Shown: piece by piece, positions 53,989 through 63,605 of the stretch | Position numbering within the stretch: position 1 is the stretch's first letter | Layout of the letters: every line of letters starts with the position of its first letter | NCBI GenBank assembly: GCA_000799755.1 | Contig: JUHI01000001.1 | Span: 1,054,001-1,118,000, forward strand | Direction: 5' to 3' | DNA length: 64,000 nt | Source of the DNA: Martinezella tropici | Lineage (GTDB): Bacteria > Pseudomonadota > Alphaproteobacteria > Rhizobiales > Rhizobiaceae | Translations under genes and position numbers: made by a program | The notes under the pieces: model-generated | What the model was told of the DNA's origin: nothing | Database searches by the model: none | The model's input: only the letters and a program-made list of their open reading frames with translations

Positions 53989-55167
53989 ATGTCCTTCATC
54001 CTCTTCGGCCAAGCCATTTCCACGGTCCATGTTCTGACCGGCCTCGTCATAATGCTTGCGATCGCCGTGATCGTCCTTTTCGTTCGCGGAAGGGCACAAG
54101 CGGAGGATGATGCGCTCGGTACAGAGCATACGATGGCGGCGCTGCTGCGATCGCAGGCAGAGATGCAGGGGCGGCTCGCCACGATGGCCGAAGTCTTCGG
54201 CTCGCGGCAAGCGGAGCTTAATCAGGCCATCGGCCAGCGCCTGGACGGCATGTCTCAGCGGGTGACGGCGACGATCGGCGAGCAGACACGCTCGACGCAT
54301 GAAAACCTGCGCCGCCTGCAGGAAAGGCTTGCCGTCATCGACGCCGCGCAGACCAATATCCAGACGCTGGCGAAGGATGTCGTCGGCCTGCAGGCTATTC
54401 TGTCCAACAAGCAGACGCGCGGCGCCTTCGGTCAGGCGCGCATGGAAACCATCATCGCCGACGGGCTGCCGATGGGCGCCTATGCGTTTCAGGCGACGCT
54501 ATCCAACGGCTCCCGACCCGATTGCACCGTTCGCATGCCGAACGGCTCGCCGCCACTCGTGATCGATGCGAAGTTTCCGCTGGAGGCTTGGAACGCCATT
54601 CGCAGTGCCGCCACTCCCGAACACGGCAAGATCGCCGCGCAGCAGTTTCGAAGGGATCTGGAACTTCATATCCGCGACATCTCGGAGAAATATCTGATCC
54701 CGAGCGAAACGCAGGACACGGCCTTTCTCTTCGTGCCGTCCGAGTCGATCTTTGCCGAGATCCACGAGAATTTCGAGGCGATCGTCCAGAAAGCCCAGCG
54801 TGCCCGCATCGTCATCGTCTCGCCGTCGCTGCTGATGCTGTCGATCCAGGTCATTCAAGCAGTGCTGAAAGACCAGCGCATGCGCGAGCAGGCCCACGTC
54901 ATTCAGAGCGAAGTCGCACATCTGATGGACGATCTCTCGCGCCTGGATGAAAGGGTGCGCAAGCTGCAAGGGCATTTCGCCGTGGCGCAGAAGGATGTCG
55001 ACATGATCGTCACCTCGGCCGACAAGCTGGCAAGGCGCGGCGAGCGGATCGAGGCGCTGGAATTCGAGGCCGCGAAGGAGCCTGCCAAGGTACGGCCAGA
55101 AGAACGGCCCAAGCCTGTCGACAACCGAACGAGCCAACTCAAGCTCAGGGTAGTTGACGAAGACTGA
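53989..55167 (+). CDS. rmuC: DNA recombination protein RmuC
   Basis: A 392-residue protein with a short periplasm-facing start, a TM helix (about 13–33), a coiled-coil segment (about 45–125, heptad-like RSQAEMQGRLATMAEVFGSR...), and a PD-(D/E)XK-like nuclease core: TRGAFGQARMETIIADGLP, PPLVIDAKFPLEAW (D and K of the catalytic motif), LFVPSESIFAEIHENF. Thought to limit inversions and act at stalled forks. In many rhizobia it sits beside def, as here. ATG at 53989. Confidence 0.93.
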   Translation: MSFILFGQAISTVHVLTGLVIMLAIAVIVLFVRGRAQAEDDALGTEHTMAALLRSQAEMQGRLATMAEVFGSRQAELNQAIGQRLDGMSQRVTATIGEQTRSTHENLRRLQERLAVIDAAQTNIQTLAKDVVGLQAILSNKQTRGAFGQARMETIIADGLPMGAYAFQATLSNGSRPDCTVRMPNGSPPLVIDAKFPLEAWNAIRSAATPEHGKIAAQQFRRDLELHIRDISEKYLIPSETQDTAFLFVPSESIFAEIHENFEAIVQKAQRARIVIVSPSLLMLSIQVIQAVLKDQRMREQAHVIQSEVAHLMDDLSRLDERVRKLQGHFAVAQKDVDMIVTSADKLARRGERIEALEFEAAKEPAKVRPEERPKPVDNRTSQLKLRVVDED

Positions 55168-55268
55168 TCGCTTCGGCAGTGTCGCGCCCAATCGATGCAT
55201 GATCCGAAAAGACAAAGGCAGCCTTCGGGCAGGATCATGCAGGCGCAACACCCAGGGCAGGACATCGC

Positions 55269-56168
55269 ATGATTACCATTTTCGGCTCCATCAACATGGA
55301 CCTCATCGCCACCACCGACCGTTTGCCGAAGCCGGGCGAAACCGTTGCCGGCAACGGCTTTTCGACGGCGGCCGGCGGCAAGGGCGCCAATCAGGCACTC
55401 GCCGCGCGTCGCGCCGGTGCAGATGTGCGCATGAATGGCGCCGTCGGCAATGACGGCTTTGCGGAGCCTGCGCTGGATCTGCTTCAGGCGGCGGGCACCG
55501 ATCTTTCCACCACCCGGCGCGTATCGGAGCCCACGGGCACGGCCCTCATCCTCGTTGGCGGTGACGGGGAGAACATGATCGCCGTCGTTCCCGGCGCCAA
55601 CGGCACGAATACGGCCGAACATGCCGCCGCAGCTGTGGCCGCGCTGAACCCCGGCGATACGCTGATGCTTCAGTTCGAGATCCCGGTGGATGCCGTCGAA
55701 ACGGCGCTGAACGCCGCAAAGGCAAAGGGCGTGCGCACCGTCCTCAATCTCGCGCCGCTGATCCCCGACGCTGCGCGCCTCGGCCGCCTTGCCGATATCG
55801 TCATCGCCAACGAAACGGAATTCGAGCGACTGGCCGGCCAGGACAACATGTCGGCAGCCGAGCGTGAGACGGCTCTTGTCCGCCTGCACGGCGAAACCGG
55901 CCAAACGCTGATCGTGACGCTCGGCGGCGACGGCGTCATCGCCATTCGTGACGGCGAGGTTTCACGCGCCAAGGGCCTCGTCATCGAGCCGGTCGACACC
56001 GTGGGCGCTGGCGATACCTTCTGCGGCTATTTCGCCGCGAGCCTCGATCAGGGCCTGGATTTTGATGCCAGCCTGCGCCGTGCCGCCGTTGCCGGTTCGC
56101 TCGCTTGTTTGAAGCCGGGCGCGCAGCCATCCATTCCGGTTGCCAGCGAAGTCGCCGAGAAGCTTTAA
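55269..56168 (+). CDS. rbsK: Ribokinase
   Basis: A 299-residue PfkB-family kinase making ribose-5-P. GSINMDLIATTDRLPKPGETV and AAGGKGANQALAARR (G36–G39) form the sugar site, and GAGDTFCGYFAASL carries the catalytic Asp. TLGGDGVIAI and AVAGSLACLKPGAQPSIP match RbsK more than fructokinase. AGGACATCGC precedes the ATG. On the same strand a chemoreceptor follows, then a convergent nucleoside hydrolase whose product is ribose, so nucleoside use is the likely context. Confidence 0.93.
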   Translation: MITIFGSINMDLIATTDRLPKPGETVAGNGFSTAAGGKGANQALAARRAGADVRMNGAVGNDGFAEPALDLLQAAGTDLSTTRRVSEPTGTALILVGGDGENMIAVVPGANGTNTAEHAAAAVAALNPGDTLMLQFEIPVDAVETALNAAKAKGVRTVLNLAPLIPDAARLGRLADIVIANETEFERLAGQDNMSAAERETALVRLHGETGQTLIVTLGGDGVIAIRDGEVSRAKGLVIEPVDTVGAGDTFCGYFAASLDQGLDFDASLRRAAVAGSLACLKPGAQPSIPVASEVAEKL

Positions 56169-56362
56169 GGCTAAAATTTCATAAGTGTTACGAAGCGCAA
56201 TTAATTAAATTTTTGCGCTTCCATATCATTCTCCTCTGGCCTGGCGTGTATGGCCCTCCGGCACCGGCAGGATTTTTCACGGCGGCCCCATGACAGGGCC
56301 ATCCTGCGCCGACCTTGCATCCGGATAATGTGTATCCGACGCATCGCATTTTCGAGGAAATG

Positions 56363-58708
56363 ATGTTCGTCTTTCGTATGAAGTCGCTTGCGGCCAAGCT
56401 GATCTTGGTCACCGGGCTGGCGATCGCAGTTGTCTTGCTGGTTTCCAACTTTCTGCTGATTTCCCAAACCCGGGATCGCGTCGAGACGCTGACGATGGAT
56501 CAGGCCAATACCGAGGCCAAGTCCATCTCCAACGAAATCGCCGCCAATGTCGGCGAATTGGCGAGCGCCGCCCGTTCGATGGCCGCCATCATCGGTCGCG
56601 GTCACGAGGGCCATACTTTCGACCGCAAGGGCATGATCAACATCCTCAAGGCGAATGTCGAACAGAATGCCTTTGCCTTCGGCAGCTGGTTCTGCGAGCA
56701 GCTCGGCGCGCTGGATGGCAAGACGACCGAGCTTGCCGGCAACAAGGATCAGGGCGTCAACGACAAGGGCGCCTTTTCGCCCTACTGGTCCAAGACGAAG
56801 GACGGCGGCATCCAGTTCTCGACCTTCGACAATGATTACACTGCCGCCTGGTGGAAGCTTGCCGCCGACAGCGGCAAGGGCGCGATCACGCCGCCCTATC
56901 TGGCGCAGGGCACCGATGTTCCGACGACCATGAGCTCGATCGCCTATCCCGTCATGTCGGGCGGCAAGCTGATCGGCGTCGCGGGCGTCGACATTTCCCT
57001 CAACTCGCTTTCCACGAAGCTCCAGAAGATGCAGCCGTTCGGCACCGGCCGCGTGCTGCTGGTTTCCCAGGATAACAAGTGGCTGGTCGCGCCGAGCGCG
57101 GACCTGCTGATGAAGGACTATAATGGCTCGGGCGCCGATGCCATCAAGGCGGCATTGACCTCCTCGTCGACAAGCATCCTCAAGAACCTCTCCGAGGCAG
57201 GCGGCGAGGAATTCGACCGCGTCGTCTATCCCTTCGCCGTCCCTGGCCTGAATGCCACCTGGGTCGTTCTCATCGACGTACCGCATAGCGCGATCGCGGC
57301 GCCGGTACGCGACCAAACCTATATGATGATCGTCGCCGGCATTCTCGTGCTTGCCGCCGTGATGCTCGCTCTCTACGCCGCGGTGCGCGGCTTCGTGCAG
57401 ACGCCGCTTGCCGGCCTCGTCGCCAGCGTCAATCGCCTCAGCGCCGGCAATTATGCCGAACCGGTCGCCGGCCAGGCTCGTGCCGACGAAGTGGGCTCCG
57501 TTGCCAAGGCTCTGGAAGGCTTCCGCTTTGCCCTTGCCGACACCAAGCGGCTGGAAGGCGAAGCCAACGATCAGCGCCTAGCTGCCGAGGGTGAACGCCG
57601 TCGCTCGGAGAGCGAACGCAACGAGAGCGTTACGCTGCAGCGCCATATCGTCAGCATTCTCGGCCAGAACCTCGCAGAGCTTTCGAAGGGCAATCTCAAC
57701 CAGCGGATCACGGACGACTTCCCTGGCGAATACGCCCAGCTCAAGCAGGATTTCAATGCTGCACTGGCGAGCCTGGAAGAGACCGTTCACACGGTCAATG
57801 TGAGCGTCGGCAATATCGGCAGCGGCACTGGCGAAATCAGCAACAGCGCCTCGGATCTCGCCCGCCGTACGGAACAGCAGGCAGCCAGCCTCGAAGAAAC
57901 GGCAGCGGCCCTCAACGAGCTGACCGCGCAGGTCAATTCGAGCGCCGAGAACGCCCGCACGGCGGCAAGCAGCGTCAATGCCGCATCGCAGGATGCAGAG
58001 CATTCCGGCGAGATCGTACAGAAGGCCATTGCCTCCATGCACGGCATCGAGCAATCCTCGCAGGAGGTCTCGCGCATCATCGGCGTCATCGACGAGATCG
58101 CCTTCCAGACCAATCTCCTGGCGCTCAATGCCGGTGTCGAAGCGGCCCGCGCCGGTGAAGCAGGCAAGGGCTTTGCCGTGGTCGCCCAGGAAGTGCGCGA
58201 GCTGGCCCAGCGCTCGGCCAACGCCGCCAAGGAGATCAAGACCCTGATCAATGCCTCGGCCGGACAGGTTAAGGAAGGTGTCGATCTGGTCGGCCGCACG
58301 GGCGATGCCCTGCACAAGATCGCCCAGCAGGTGATGGAGATCAACGGCCTCATCCGCCAGATCTCCGCTTCTGCGAGCGAGCAGGCTATCGGCCTCAAGG
58401 AAATCAACTCGGCCATGAACCAGATGGATCAGGTAACCCAGCAGAACGCCGCGATGGTCGAGGAGACCACAGCTTCCAGCGTGGCTCTTGCAGAGGAAGC
58501 ACAATCGCTGAAAACGCTCGTTGCGCGCTTCCGCACCGCGCGGGCCGTCCAGGACAATGCCAGCGCATTGCGCGCAACCGCCCAGCAGATGCGGGCTCCG
58601 GCAGCCCCACGCCGAGCAGTACCGCCCGTTGCCGCACCGGCACGCAAGGCGGTTCCACAGACGCAGGGCGCCAATGCGCTCGCCCATGACGACTGGGAAG
58701 AGTTCTGA
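56363..58708 (+). CDS. Methyl-accepting chemotaxis protein with Cache-type sensor
   Basis: About 781 residues. TM1 (about 15–37), a large periplasmic double-Cache-type sensor (about 40–315, with [30 protein letters not shown] and [14 protein letters not shown] [13 protein letters not shown]), TM2 (about 320–345), HAMP ([23 protein letters not shown]) and the signalling domain with [20 protein letters not shown]. It ends in DDWEEF, the CheR/CheB docking pentapeptide. Start is uncertain among ATGs at 56360, 56363 and 56378; GAGGAA favours the first two. dCache receptors usually bind amino acids or purines. Confidence 0.9.
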   Translation: MFVFRMKSLAAKLILVTGLAIAVVLLVSNFLLISQTRDRVETLTMDQANTEAKSISNEIAANVGELASAARSMAAIIGRGHEGHTFDRKGMINILKANVEQNAFAFGSWFCEQLGALDGKTTELAGNKDQGVNDKGAFSPYWSKTKDGGIQFSTFDNDYTAAWWKLAADSGKGAITPPYLAQGTDVPTTMSSIAYPVMSGGKLIGVAGVDISLNSLSTKLQKMQPFGTGRVLLVSQDNKWLVAPSADLLMKDYNGSGADAIKAALTSSSTSILKNLSEAGGEEFDRVVYPFAVPGLNATWVVLIDVPHSAIAAPVRDQTYMMIVAGILVLAAVMLALYAAVRGFVQTPLAGLVASVNRLSAGNYAEPVAGQARADEVGSVAKALEGFRFALADTKRLEGEANDQRLAAEGERRRSESERNESVTLQRHIVSILGQNLAELSKGNLNQRITDDFPGEYAQLKQDFNAALASLEETVHTVNVSVGNIGSGTGEISNSASDLARRTEQQAASLEETAAALNELTAQVNSSAENARTAASSVNAASQDAEHSGEIVQKAIASMHGIEQSSQEVSRIIGVIDEIAFQTNLLALNAGVEAARAGEAGKGFAVVAQEVRELAQRSANAAKEIKTLINASAGQVKEGVDLVGRTGDALHKIAQQVMEINGLIRQISASASEQAIGLKEINSAMNQMDQVTQQNAAMVEETTASSVALAEEAQSLKTLVARFRTARAVQDNASALRATAQQMRAPAAPRRAVPPVAAPARKAVPQTQGANALAHDDWEEF

Positions 58709-58732
58709 GCCGACTTTGGCTAGATGAAATAC

Positions 58733-58764
58733 AAAAGGCCGCCGGAGAGATCCGGCGGCCTTTT
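58733..58764. terminator. Strong bidirectional terminator
   Basis: AAAAGGCCGCCGGA-gaga-TCCGGCGGCCTTTT is a perfect 14-bp stem with a GNRA-like tetraloop and A/T runs on both sides, between the convergent chemoreceptor and nucleoside hydrolase genes. Confidence 0.93.
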
Positions 58765-58778
58765 CACTTGGGTCTCAA

Positions 58779-59723
58779 TCAGATGCGGGCGAAGCGTTCC
58801 GTCAGCAGCGCGAAGAAGCCATCGGCATCGACGTCGCGCATGACCTTGGCATTGCGCTTGCGGTCGGTGACGTGCCACCAGTCGACTACGGTCATGCCGA
58901 CGGTCAGTTCAGACGTCACCTCGATCTCGACATTGCACTCGCGGCCCTTGAAGAGCTCCGGCTTCAGAAGGTAGGCGACAACCGTGGGATCGTGCAGCGG
59001 GCCGCCGTCCGAACCGTATTTTTCAATATCGAAGCGCTCGAAGAACTCGAGCATCTCAACCATGGCCTTGGCCGGCGGGGTGCCGACGGCAGCCATGCGG
59101 GCGACGCGATCCTTGCGGGTGAGCAGCTTGTGGGTGACGTCGAGCGGCATCATGACGATCGGCACGCCGGAGCGGAACACGACATCTGCCGCCTCCGGGT
59201 CGACATAGATGTTGAACTCGGCGGCCGGCGTGATGTTACCGCCTTCGAAAAAGCCGCCGCCCATCATGACGAGCTCACGCACGCGTCCGACGATATCAGG
59301 GGCCTTTTGAAAGGCCATTGCGATATTGGTCAACGGGCCGAGCGTGCAGAGCGTGACGGCGCCCTCCGGTTCCTTGCGCAGCGTATCGATGATGAAATCG
59401 ACCGCATGGCCCGGCTGCAGCTCCATCGTCGGCTCGGACAACTCAGGACCATCCAGTCCCGTCTTGCCATGCACGTGCTCCGCCGTCACCAGCTTGCGCT
59501 TCAGCGGTGCGTCGGCGCCCGCGAAAACCTTGACGTCGCGACGATTGCAGAGTTCGCAGACGATGCGGGCATTGCGGCTCGTCAGCCGCAGCGGCACGTT
59601 GCCGGCGACCGTCGTGATGCCGAGTACGTCGATCTCCTCGCGGCTGCCGAAGGCGAGAAAGATCGCGGCGGCGTCGTCCTGACCAGGGTCGGTATCGATG
59701 ATGATTTTTCTGGGTTCGCTCAT
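58779..59723 (-). CDS. Inosine/uridine-preferring nucleoside hydrolase
   Basis: A 314-residue IunH/RihA-type hydrolase splitting nucleosides into base and ribose. The Ca2+-binding DTDPGQDD (10–17) is intact, with LCTLGPLTNIAMAF, MMGGGFFEGGNITPAAEFNIYVDPEAADVV and KYGSDGGPLHDPTVVAYL (His/Asp). Cytosolic; works on inosine, adenosine or uridine depending on subtype. Start ATG at 59723 with GGAGGAA eleven bases upstream. Together with the ribokinase at 55.3 kb it can route nucleoside ribose into central metabolism. Confidence 0.95.
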   Translation of the reverse strand: MSEPRKIIIDTDPGQDDAAAIFLAFGSREEIDVLGITTVAGNVPLRLTSRNARIVCELCNRRDVKVFAGADAPLKRKLVTAEHVHGKTGLDGPELSEPTMELQPGHAVDFIIDTLRKEPEGAVTLCTLGPLTNIAMAFQKAPDIVGRVRELVMMGGGFFEGGNITPAAEFNIYVDPEAADVVFRSGVPIVMMPLDVTHKLLTRKDRVARMAAVGTPPAKAMVEMLEFFERFDIEKYGSDGGPLHDPTVVAYLLKPELFKGRECNVEIEVTSELTVGMTVVDWWHVTDRKRNAKVMRDVDADGFFALLTERFARI

Positions 59724-59859
59724 ATCTGTAACTTTCCTCCGGTGCAGATTGAGAGGCTTTGTCGCGAGTCCTGTCAGGCTTTGTCAAGCACCTGCTCTTG
59801 ATGTCACAAAACGATTTTTCACCATCGATTTTGATCTCGCAAATGCGAAGGCGCCATGG

Positions 59860-59888
59860 CTTGCACTCACAGGCGCGTACTCCCATAT
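59860..59888 (+). promoter_or_regulatory. RpoH (sigma32)-like promoter for hsp20
   Basis: CTTGCA, 17 bases, CCATAT: close to the alphaproteobacterial heat-shock consensus (CTTGAA / CCATAT). It is placed about 65 bases before the hsp20 start. Confidence 0.7.
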
Positions 59889-59944
59889 TAGGGACAACCG
59901 GGTGCTGAAGATCAGGTCCGGAACGGTCGCTTGACACCCAAGGA
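59889..59944 (+). promoter_or_regulatory. ROSE-like RNA thermometer in the hsp20 leader
   Basis: The leader ends in UCGCUUG (59927–59933), five bases, then CAAGGA (59939–59944). CUUG pairs with CAAG, and the opposing G·G next to it reproduces the U(U/C)GCU / AAGGA hairpin that masks the ribosome site in rhizobial ROSE elements. A second hairpin upstream (CCGG...CCGG, 59898–59920) fits the multi-stem ROSE layout. The masked AAGGA is nine bases before the ATG. Confidence 0.65.
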
Positions 59945-59953
59945 CTTGAGACG

Positions 59954-60385
59954 ATGAGCCGGACGACTCCCTTTGCCAGCCCGCTGCTTCTGGGCTTTGA
60001 CACTATGGAAAAGACGCTAGAGCGAATTTCCAAGGCCAGCGACGGTTACCCTCCCTACAATATAGAACGGATGCGTGCCGACCGCCTCTCCGGCGAGCCG
60101 GAACGCCTGCGCATCACGCTGGCAGTTGCCGGCTTTTCCGAAGACGAACTCGATGTCACGACGGAAGAAAACCAGCTGCTGATCCGTGGCCGACAGCTCG
60201 AACAGGGTGAGCGCGACTATCTCTATCGCGGCATTGCCGCCCGACAGTTCCAGCGTGTTTTCGTCCTTGCCGACGGCATGCAGGTGCTTGGCGCCACGCT
60301 GAAGAACGGCCTGCTCTCCGTCGACCTCATTCGGCCGGAACCGGACCGCATAGTAAAGAAAATTAACATTTCGGTCTCACAGTAG
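59954..60385 (+). CDS. Small heat-shock protein (Hsp20/IbpA family)
   Basis: A 143-residue class A small heat-shock protein: N-terminus FASPLLLGFDTMEKTLERISKASDGYPPYNIER, alpha-crystallin core LRITLAVAGFSEDELDVTTEENQLLIRGR and the GVL-type end NGLLSVDLIRPEP, then an IxI-type tail (KINISVSQ). It holds unfolded proteins for DnaK/ClpB. It has an RpoH-like promoter and a ROSE-like leader. The DUF1150 gene follows 90 bases later, a pairing seen in many alphaproteobacteria. Confidence 0.95.
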   Translation: MSRTTPFASPLLLGFDTMEKTLERISKASDGYPPYNIERMRADRLSGEPERLRITLAVAGFSEDELDVTTEENQLLIRGRQLEQGERDYLYRGIAARQFQRVFVLADGMQVLGATLKNGLLSVDLIRPEPDRIVKKINISVSQ

Positions 60386-60475
60386 GACAACGGCCTGGAG
60401 CCAAACACCGGAAGCCCTTACCCTTTTCGGCGTCATGCTCTGGAGCTGTTGGTCCCTCATACTGGAGGTACGAGC

Positions 60476-60733
60476 ATGTTGTTGAAAGAAGCCACCGCCC
60501 GCCTGACCCAATCCGAACTTGCCAATATCGGCACCGGTGAGGTCGGCTACATCAGAAAAATGGATTGGTCCGAAGTATCCCGCTGCTTTCCGGAAGCGCC
60601 CGATATTGATCCGGATGTCGACCTATGGGCGCTTTTCGGCGCGGACGGCACCCCGATCCTTTTGACCGATAATCGCTCCAGCACCTTCTATCGTGCTGCC
60701 GAGGACGAACTGAAGACGGTCAGCCTGCACTGA
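60476..60733 (+). CDS. DUF1150-family protein
   Basis: An 85-residue cytosolic protein matching DUF1150: LTQSELANIGTGEVGYIRKMD, then LWALFGADGTPILLTDNRSST. Members lie almost always downstream of hsp20 genes in alphaproteobacteria and may help small heat-shock protein function; this is inference from neighbourhood. GGAGGTACGAGC precedes the ATG at 60476 and rules out the nine-codon upstream extension. A hairpin follows. Confidence 0.9.
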   Translation: MLLKEATARLTQSELANIGTGEVGYIRKMDWSEVSRCFPEAPDIDPDVDLWALFGADGTPILLTDNRSSTFYRAAEDELKTVSLH

Positions 60734-60749
60734 CCATGAGCATCGCCCG

Positions 60750-60766
60750 GCGGTGAACTTCACCGC
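60750..60766. repeat. Perfect 17-base palindrome downstream of the DUF1150 gene
   Basis: GCGGTGAA-C-TTCACCGC is fully symmetric. A related half (GCGGTGAA) recurs at about 60799. It is in the gap between DUF1150 and trmB and may be part of the transcript end or a protein site; no T run follows. Confidence 0.4.
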
Positions 60767-60819
60767 TCGCAAGGACCGCATCGAACCGGCCCCGCCCAGC
60801 GGTGAATGCGCATGATCCA

Positions 60820-60839
60820 GACCGCCTTGAGCGGCGGTC
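60820..60839. terminator. Hairpin between convergent DUF1150 and trmB genes
   Basis: GACCGCC-ttgagc-GGCGGTC is a 7-bp perfect stem. It lacks a T run, so termination strength is uncertain. Confidence 0.4.
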
Positions 60840-60894
60840 CGCACGACACGATGCGAATAATTCAAACTGAAATTTCCGCCCGCAATTGGAGCAC

Positions 60895-61596
60895 TCAAAC
60901 CTTCTTGAAGGTCAGATAGGCCGACGAGCGCCCTTCGCGCCTCGCCTTGGCCTCGTAGCGCGTGCTTGGCCAGCCCTCATAGGGTGTCAACCAGTCGGCG
61001 GCATTCTGCGCAGTCCATTCGAAGCCGCCATGCGCCTGGCAGTGCTGCAGCGTCCAATTGACGTAGGTGTCGATATCGGAGGCAAAGCAGAAGAGCGCGC
61101 CGGGCTTCAAAACGCGGTGGAAGCGGGCAAGATTCACCTGGGAGACGAAGCGACGCTTCCAGTGCTTCTTCTTTGGCCAGGGATCGGGATAGAGCAGGTC
61201 GATCTGGTCGAGACAGCCGTCCGGCAACCAATCCAGCACCTGCGTCGCATCATCATTGTAGACGCGGATATTGTGAGCGCCGGCCTCGTCGACCCGCGCC
61301 AGCAGCTTCTGCATCGAATTGACGAAGGGTTCCACGCCGATGAAGCCGGTCTTCGGTTGCTCCAGCGCCCTGTGGATCAGATGCTCTCCACCGCCAAAAC
61401 CGATCTCCAGGCGCAGGCGCTCTGATGGCACCGGGAAGAGATCGTTCAGCGGCTGCGGCGCCGGGCTTGCGAGATCGACGATGAACTGCGGCAGCAATGC
61501 TTCCAGCTTCTCAGCCTGCTGGCCGCGCAAGGCCTTACCCTTGCGCCGGCCGAAGAATGCTTCCGTCGCCCGCGACCGGCGCTCGGTATCGATCAT
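60895..61596 (-). CDS. trmB: tRNA (guanine-N7-)-methyltransferase
   Basis: A 233-residue SAM enzyme methylating G46 in tRNA variable loops. SAM motif [12 protein letters not shown] (63–74), [12 protein letters not shown], and the family motif [17 protein letters not shown] are clear. Its ATG overlaps the metK stop by four bases (ATGA), so SAM synthetase and this SAM-consuming enzyme are translated together. Last gene of the lnt–praR-like–metK–trmB run. Confidence 0.97.
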   Translation of the reverse strand: MIDTERRSRATEAFFGRRKGKALRGQQAEKLEALLPQFIVDLASPAPQPLNDLFPVPSERLRLEIGFGGGEHLIHRALEQPKTGFIGVEPFVNSMQKLLARVDEAGAHNIRVYNDDATQVLDWLPDGCLDQIDLLYPDPWPKKKHWKRRFVSQVNLARFHRVLKPGALFCFASDIDTYVNWTLQHCQAHGGFEWTAQNAADWLTPYEGWPSTRYEAKARREGRSSAYLTFKKV

Positions 61597-62846
61597 GCGG
61601 CTTCCCGGAGCTTCACGGCTTCCTTGAGAGCCTTCACCAGGTCCGTACGCTCCCAGGAGAACGAGCCGTCACGGCCAGCCTTGCGGCCGAAGTGACCGTA
61701 AGCCGAGGTCTTGGCGTAGATCGGCTTGTTGAGGTCGAGGTGACGGCGGATGCCGGTCGGCGAAAGGTCCATGTTCTTGCGGATGGCCGCTTCGACCTGA
61801 TCCTCGGTGACGCCCTTGCCTGTGCCGTGCAGGTCGACATAGATCGACAGCGGCTGCGCAACGCCGATAGCGTAGGAAAGCTGGATCGTGCAGCGATCGG
61901 AAAGACCTGCGGCGACGACGTTCTTTGCGAGGTAGCGAGCCGCATAGGCTGCGGAACGGTCGACCTTGGTCGTGTCCTTGCCCGAGAAGGCACCGCCGCC
62001 GTGCGGAGCTGCGCCGCCGTAGGTGTCGACGATGATCTTGCGGCCGGTGAGGCCGGCGTCGCCGTCCGGGCCGCCGATGACGAACTTGCCCGTGGGATTG
62101 ATGTACCACTTGCAATCGGCAGCGATCTTCAGATCACCAAGGGCTTCGACGATATAAGGCTCGACAACGGCGCGAACCTTGTTCGAATCCCAGCTGTCGT
62201 CGAGATGCTGGGTGGAGAGAACGATCGAGGTCGCTTCGGACGGCTTGCCGTCGACGTAGCGAACCGTCACCTGGCTCTTGGCGTCCGGGCCGAGCTTGGC
62301 GACTTCGCCATCGCCCTTCTTGCGGGCGGCAGCGAGCAGCTGCAGGATCTTGTGCGAATAGTAGATCGGCGCCGGCATGAGGTCAGGCGTTTCCTTGCAG
62401 GCGTAGCCGAACATGATGCCCTGGTCGCCGGCACCTTCGTCGCCCTGCTGGTCGGCGGCGTTGTCGACGCCCTGGGCGATATCGGCGGACTGCGAGTGCA
62501 GGAGAACGTCGATGCGGGCCTTCTTCCAGTGGAAGCCGTCCTGCTCGTAGCCGATATCCTTGATAGCGCGGCGCGCGGCGGCCTTGAACTTCGAAGGATT
62601 GATGACGTCGTTGCCGTCCTTGTCCTTCTTCATCAGGCTCGGCGGCAGACGCACTTCACCGGCGATCACGACGCGGTTGGTGGTGGCAAGGGTCTCGCAT
62701 GCAATGCGCACGGTCCAGGGGTTTACTCCGGTCTTTGCAGCTTCGCGGTAGACCAGATCGACAATTTCATCAGAAATGCGGTCACAAACTTTATCCGGGT
62801 GACCTTCGGCAACAGACTCACTCGTAAACAGATAATTCGCGCGCAT
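61593..62846 (-). CDS. metK: S-adenosylmethionine synthase
   Basis: A 417-residue enzyme making SAM from ATP and methionine. [19 protein letters not shown] (13–30), [31 protein letters not shown] and the [19 protein letters not shown] phosphate loop are all present. It is longer than E. coli MetK by about 30 residues through insertions ([20 protein letters not shown] region), as in other Rhizobiales. ATG at 62846 with GAGGGGA. I looked for a SAM riboswitch in its 188-base leader and could not recognise one. Confidence 0.98.
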   Translation of the reverse strand: MRANYLFTSESVAEGHPDKVCDRISDEIVDLVYREAAKTGVNPWTVRIACETLATTNRVVIAGEVRLPPSLMKKDKDGNDVINPSKFKAAARRAIKDIGYEQDGFHWKKARIDVLLHSQSADIAQGVDNAADQQGDEGAGDQGIMFGYACKETPDLMPAPIYYSHKILQLLAAARKKGDGEVAKLGPDAKSQVTVRYVDGKPSEATSIVLSTQHLDDSWDSNKVRAVVEPYIVEALGDLKIAADCKWYINPTGKFVIGGPDGDAGLTGRKIIVDTYGGAAPHGGGAFSGKDTTKVDRSAAYAARYLAKNVVAAGLSDRCTIQLSYAIGVAQPLSIYVDLHGTGKGVTEDQVEAAIRKNMDLSPTGIRRHLDLNKPIYAKTSAYGHFGRKAGRDGSFSWERTDLVKALKEAVKLREAA

Positions 62847-62975
62847 GCGGGATTCCCCTCAAAGAACAAATCTCTGCTTTTGATATTCGCCTCCGCCTCG
62901 AAAGACAAGCCGCACAAGGACATAAATATATCTTTATATCCCCGCCCAAGTGATAAAATTTTGCCGTAAATACGG

Positions 62976-62998
62976 AAAAGGCGGCCAAAATGACCGCC
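62976..62998 (-). terminator. Terminator after the praR-like gene
   Basis: On the minus strand GGCGGTC-atttt-GGCCGCC (7 bp, one T·G) is followed by TTTTCC. A second small palindrome CCGTATTTACGG follows it directly. Confidence 0.7.
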
Positions 62999-63034
62999 TC
63001 CCGACTTTATCGCTTCGTCCCCCACTTCGAAGAG

Positions 63035-63457
63035 CTATTCGGCATCAGCCTCGGCTGCTAGCGCCTTGACCAGCTCGACAACCTTGCGGCGGACCTTGCC
63101 ATCGGAAATTTTCACGAAGGCGCGGTTGAGCTGCAAGCCTTCCGAAGAAGACAGAAAGTCGACCACGTAGTTGGAGCTGGATGCCTCGGCCATGCCGCCT
63201 GCGGCAGCCGAGTGTTCGCCCGGGGCATCCTCGAAGAAGAAGGAAACCGGGACATTGAGGATGCTGGAGATATTCTGCAGACGGCTGGCGCCGACGCGAT
63301 TGGTGCCTTTTTCGTATTTCTGAATCTGCTGAAATGTGATTCCAAGGCTTTCGCCGAGCTTTTCCTGGCTCATGCCAAGCATTGTGCGGCGGAGGCGTAT
63401 GCGGCTACCGACATGAATGTCGATGGGGTTCGGCTTCTTTTTATTCTCAATCATCAT
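63035..63457 (-). CDS. praR: XRE-family regulator, PraR/PhrR-like
   Basis: A 140-residue HTH_3 protein. The DNA-binding domain is at about residues 16–72 (HVGSRIRLRRTMLGMSQEKLGESLGITFQQIQKYEKGTNRVGASRLQNISSILNVPVSFFFED), followed by an alpha-helical tail. In Rhizobium leguminosarum PraR represses adhesin and quorum-sensing genes and limits biofilm; in Sinorhizobium medicae the homologue phrR, next to actA (lnt), responds to low pH. The same lnt–praR–metK order is seen here. Two ATGs at the start; AGGGTAAT upstream. Confidence 0.88.
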   Translation of the reverse strand: MMIENKKKPNPIDIHVGSRIRLRRTMLGMSQEKLGESLGITFQQIQKYEKGTNRVGASRLQNISSILNVPVSFFFEDAPGEHSAAAGGMAEASSSNYVVDFLSSSEGLQLNRAFVKISDGKVRRKVVELVKALAAEADAE

Positions 63458-63605
63458 ATTACCCTAACATAGGTTGAATTCAGGACCTGCCACCCGGTAC
63501 CCTTCACCACCCCTATAACGCCACGTTGCAGCCGACGCCCCCAAGGCCTCCAGTCTACGTTCGAAAGGCGGACATCTAGCACTATGCAATTTTAGGGTTT
63601 TTTGG

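Noticed and set aside
56255..56340. Nested hairpins before the Cache chemoreceptor (GGCAGGAT/ATCCTGC, GGCC/GGCC)
   Set aside because: Imperfect and not located at a ribosome site; no known regulatory RNA fits.
62847..63034. Possible SAM riboswitch in the metK leader
   Set aside because: The leader contains the praR terminator and a small palindrome, but I could not fit the SAM-I or SAM-II conserved cores. A covariance search would decide.
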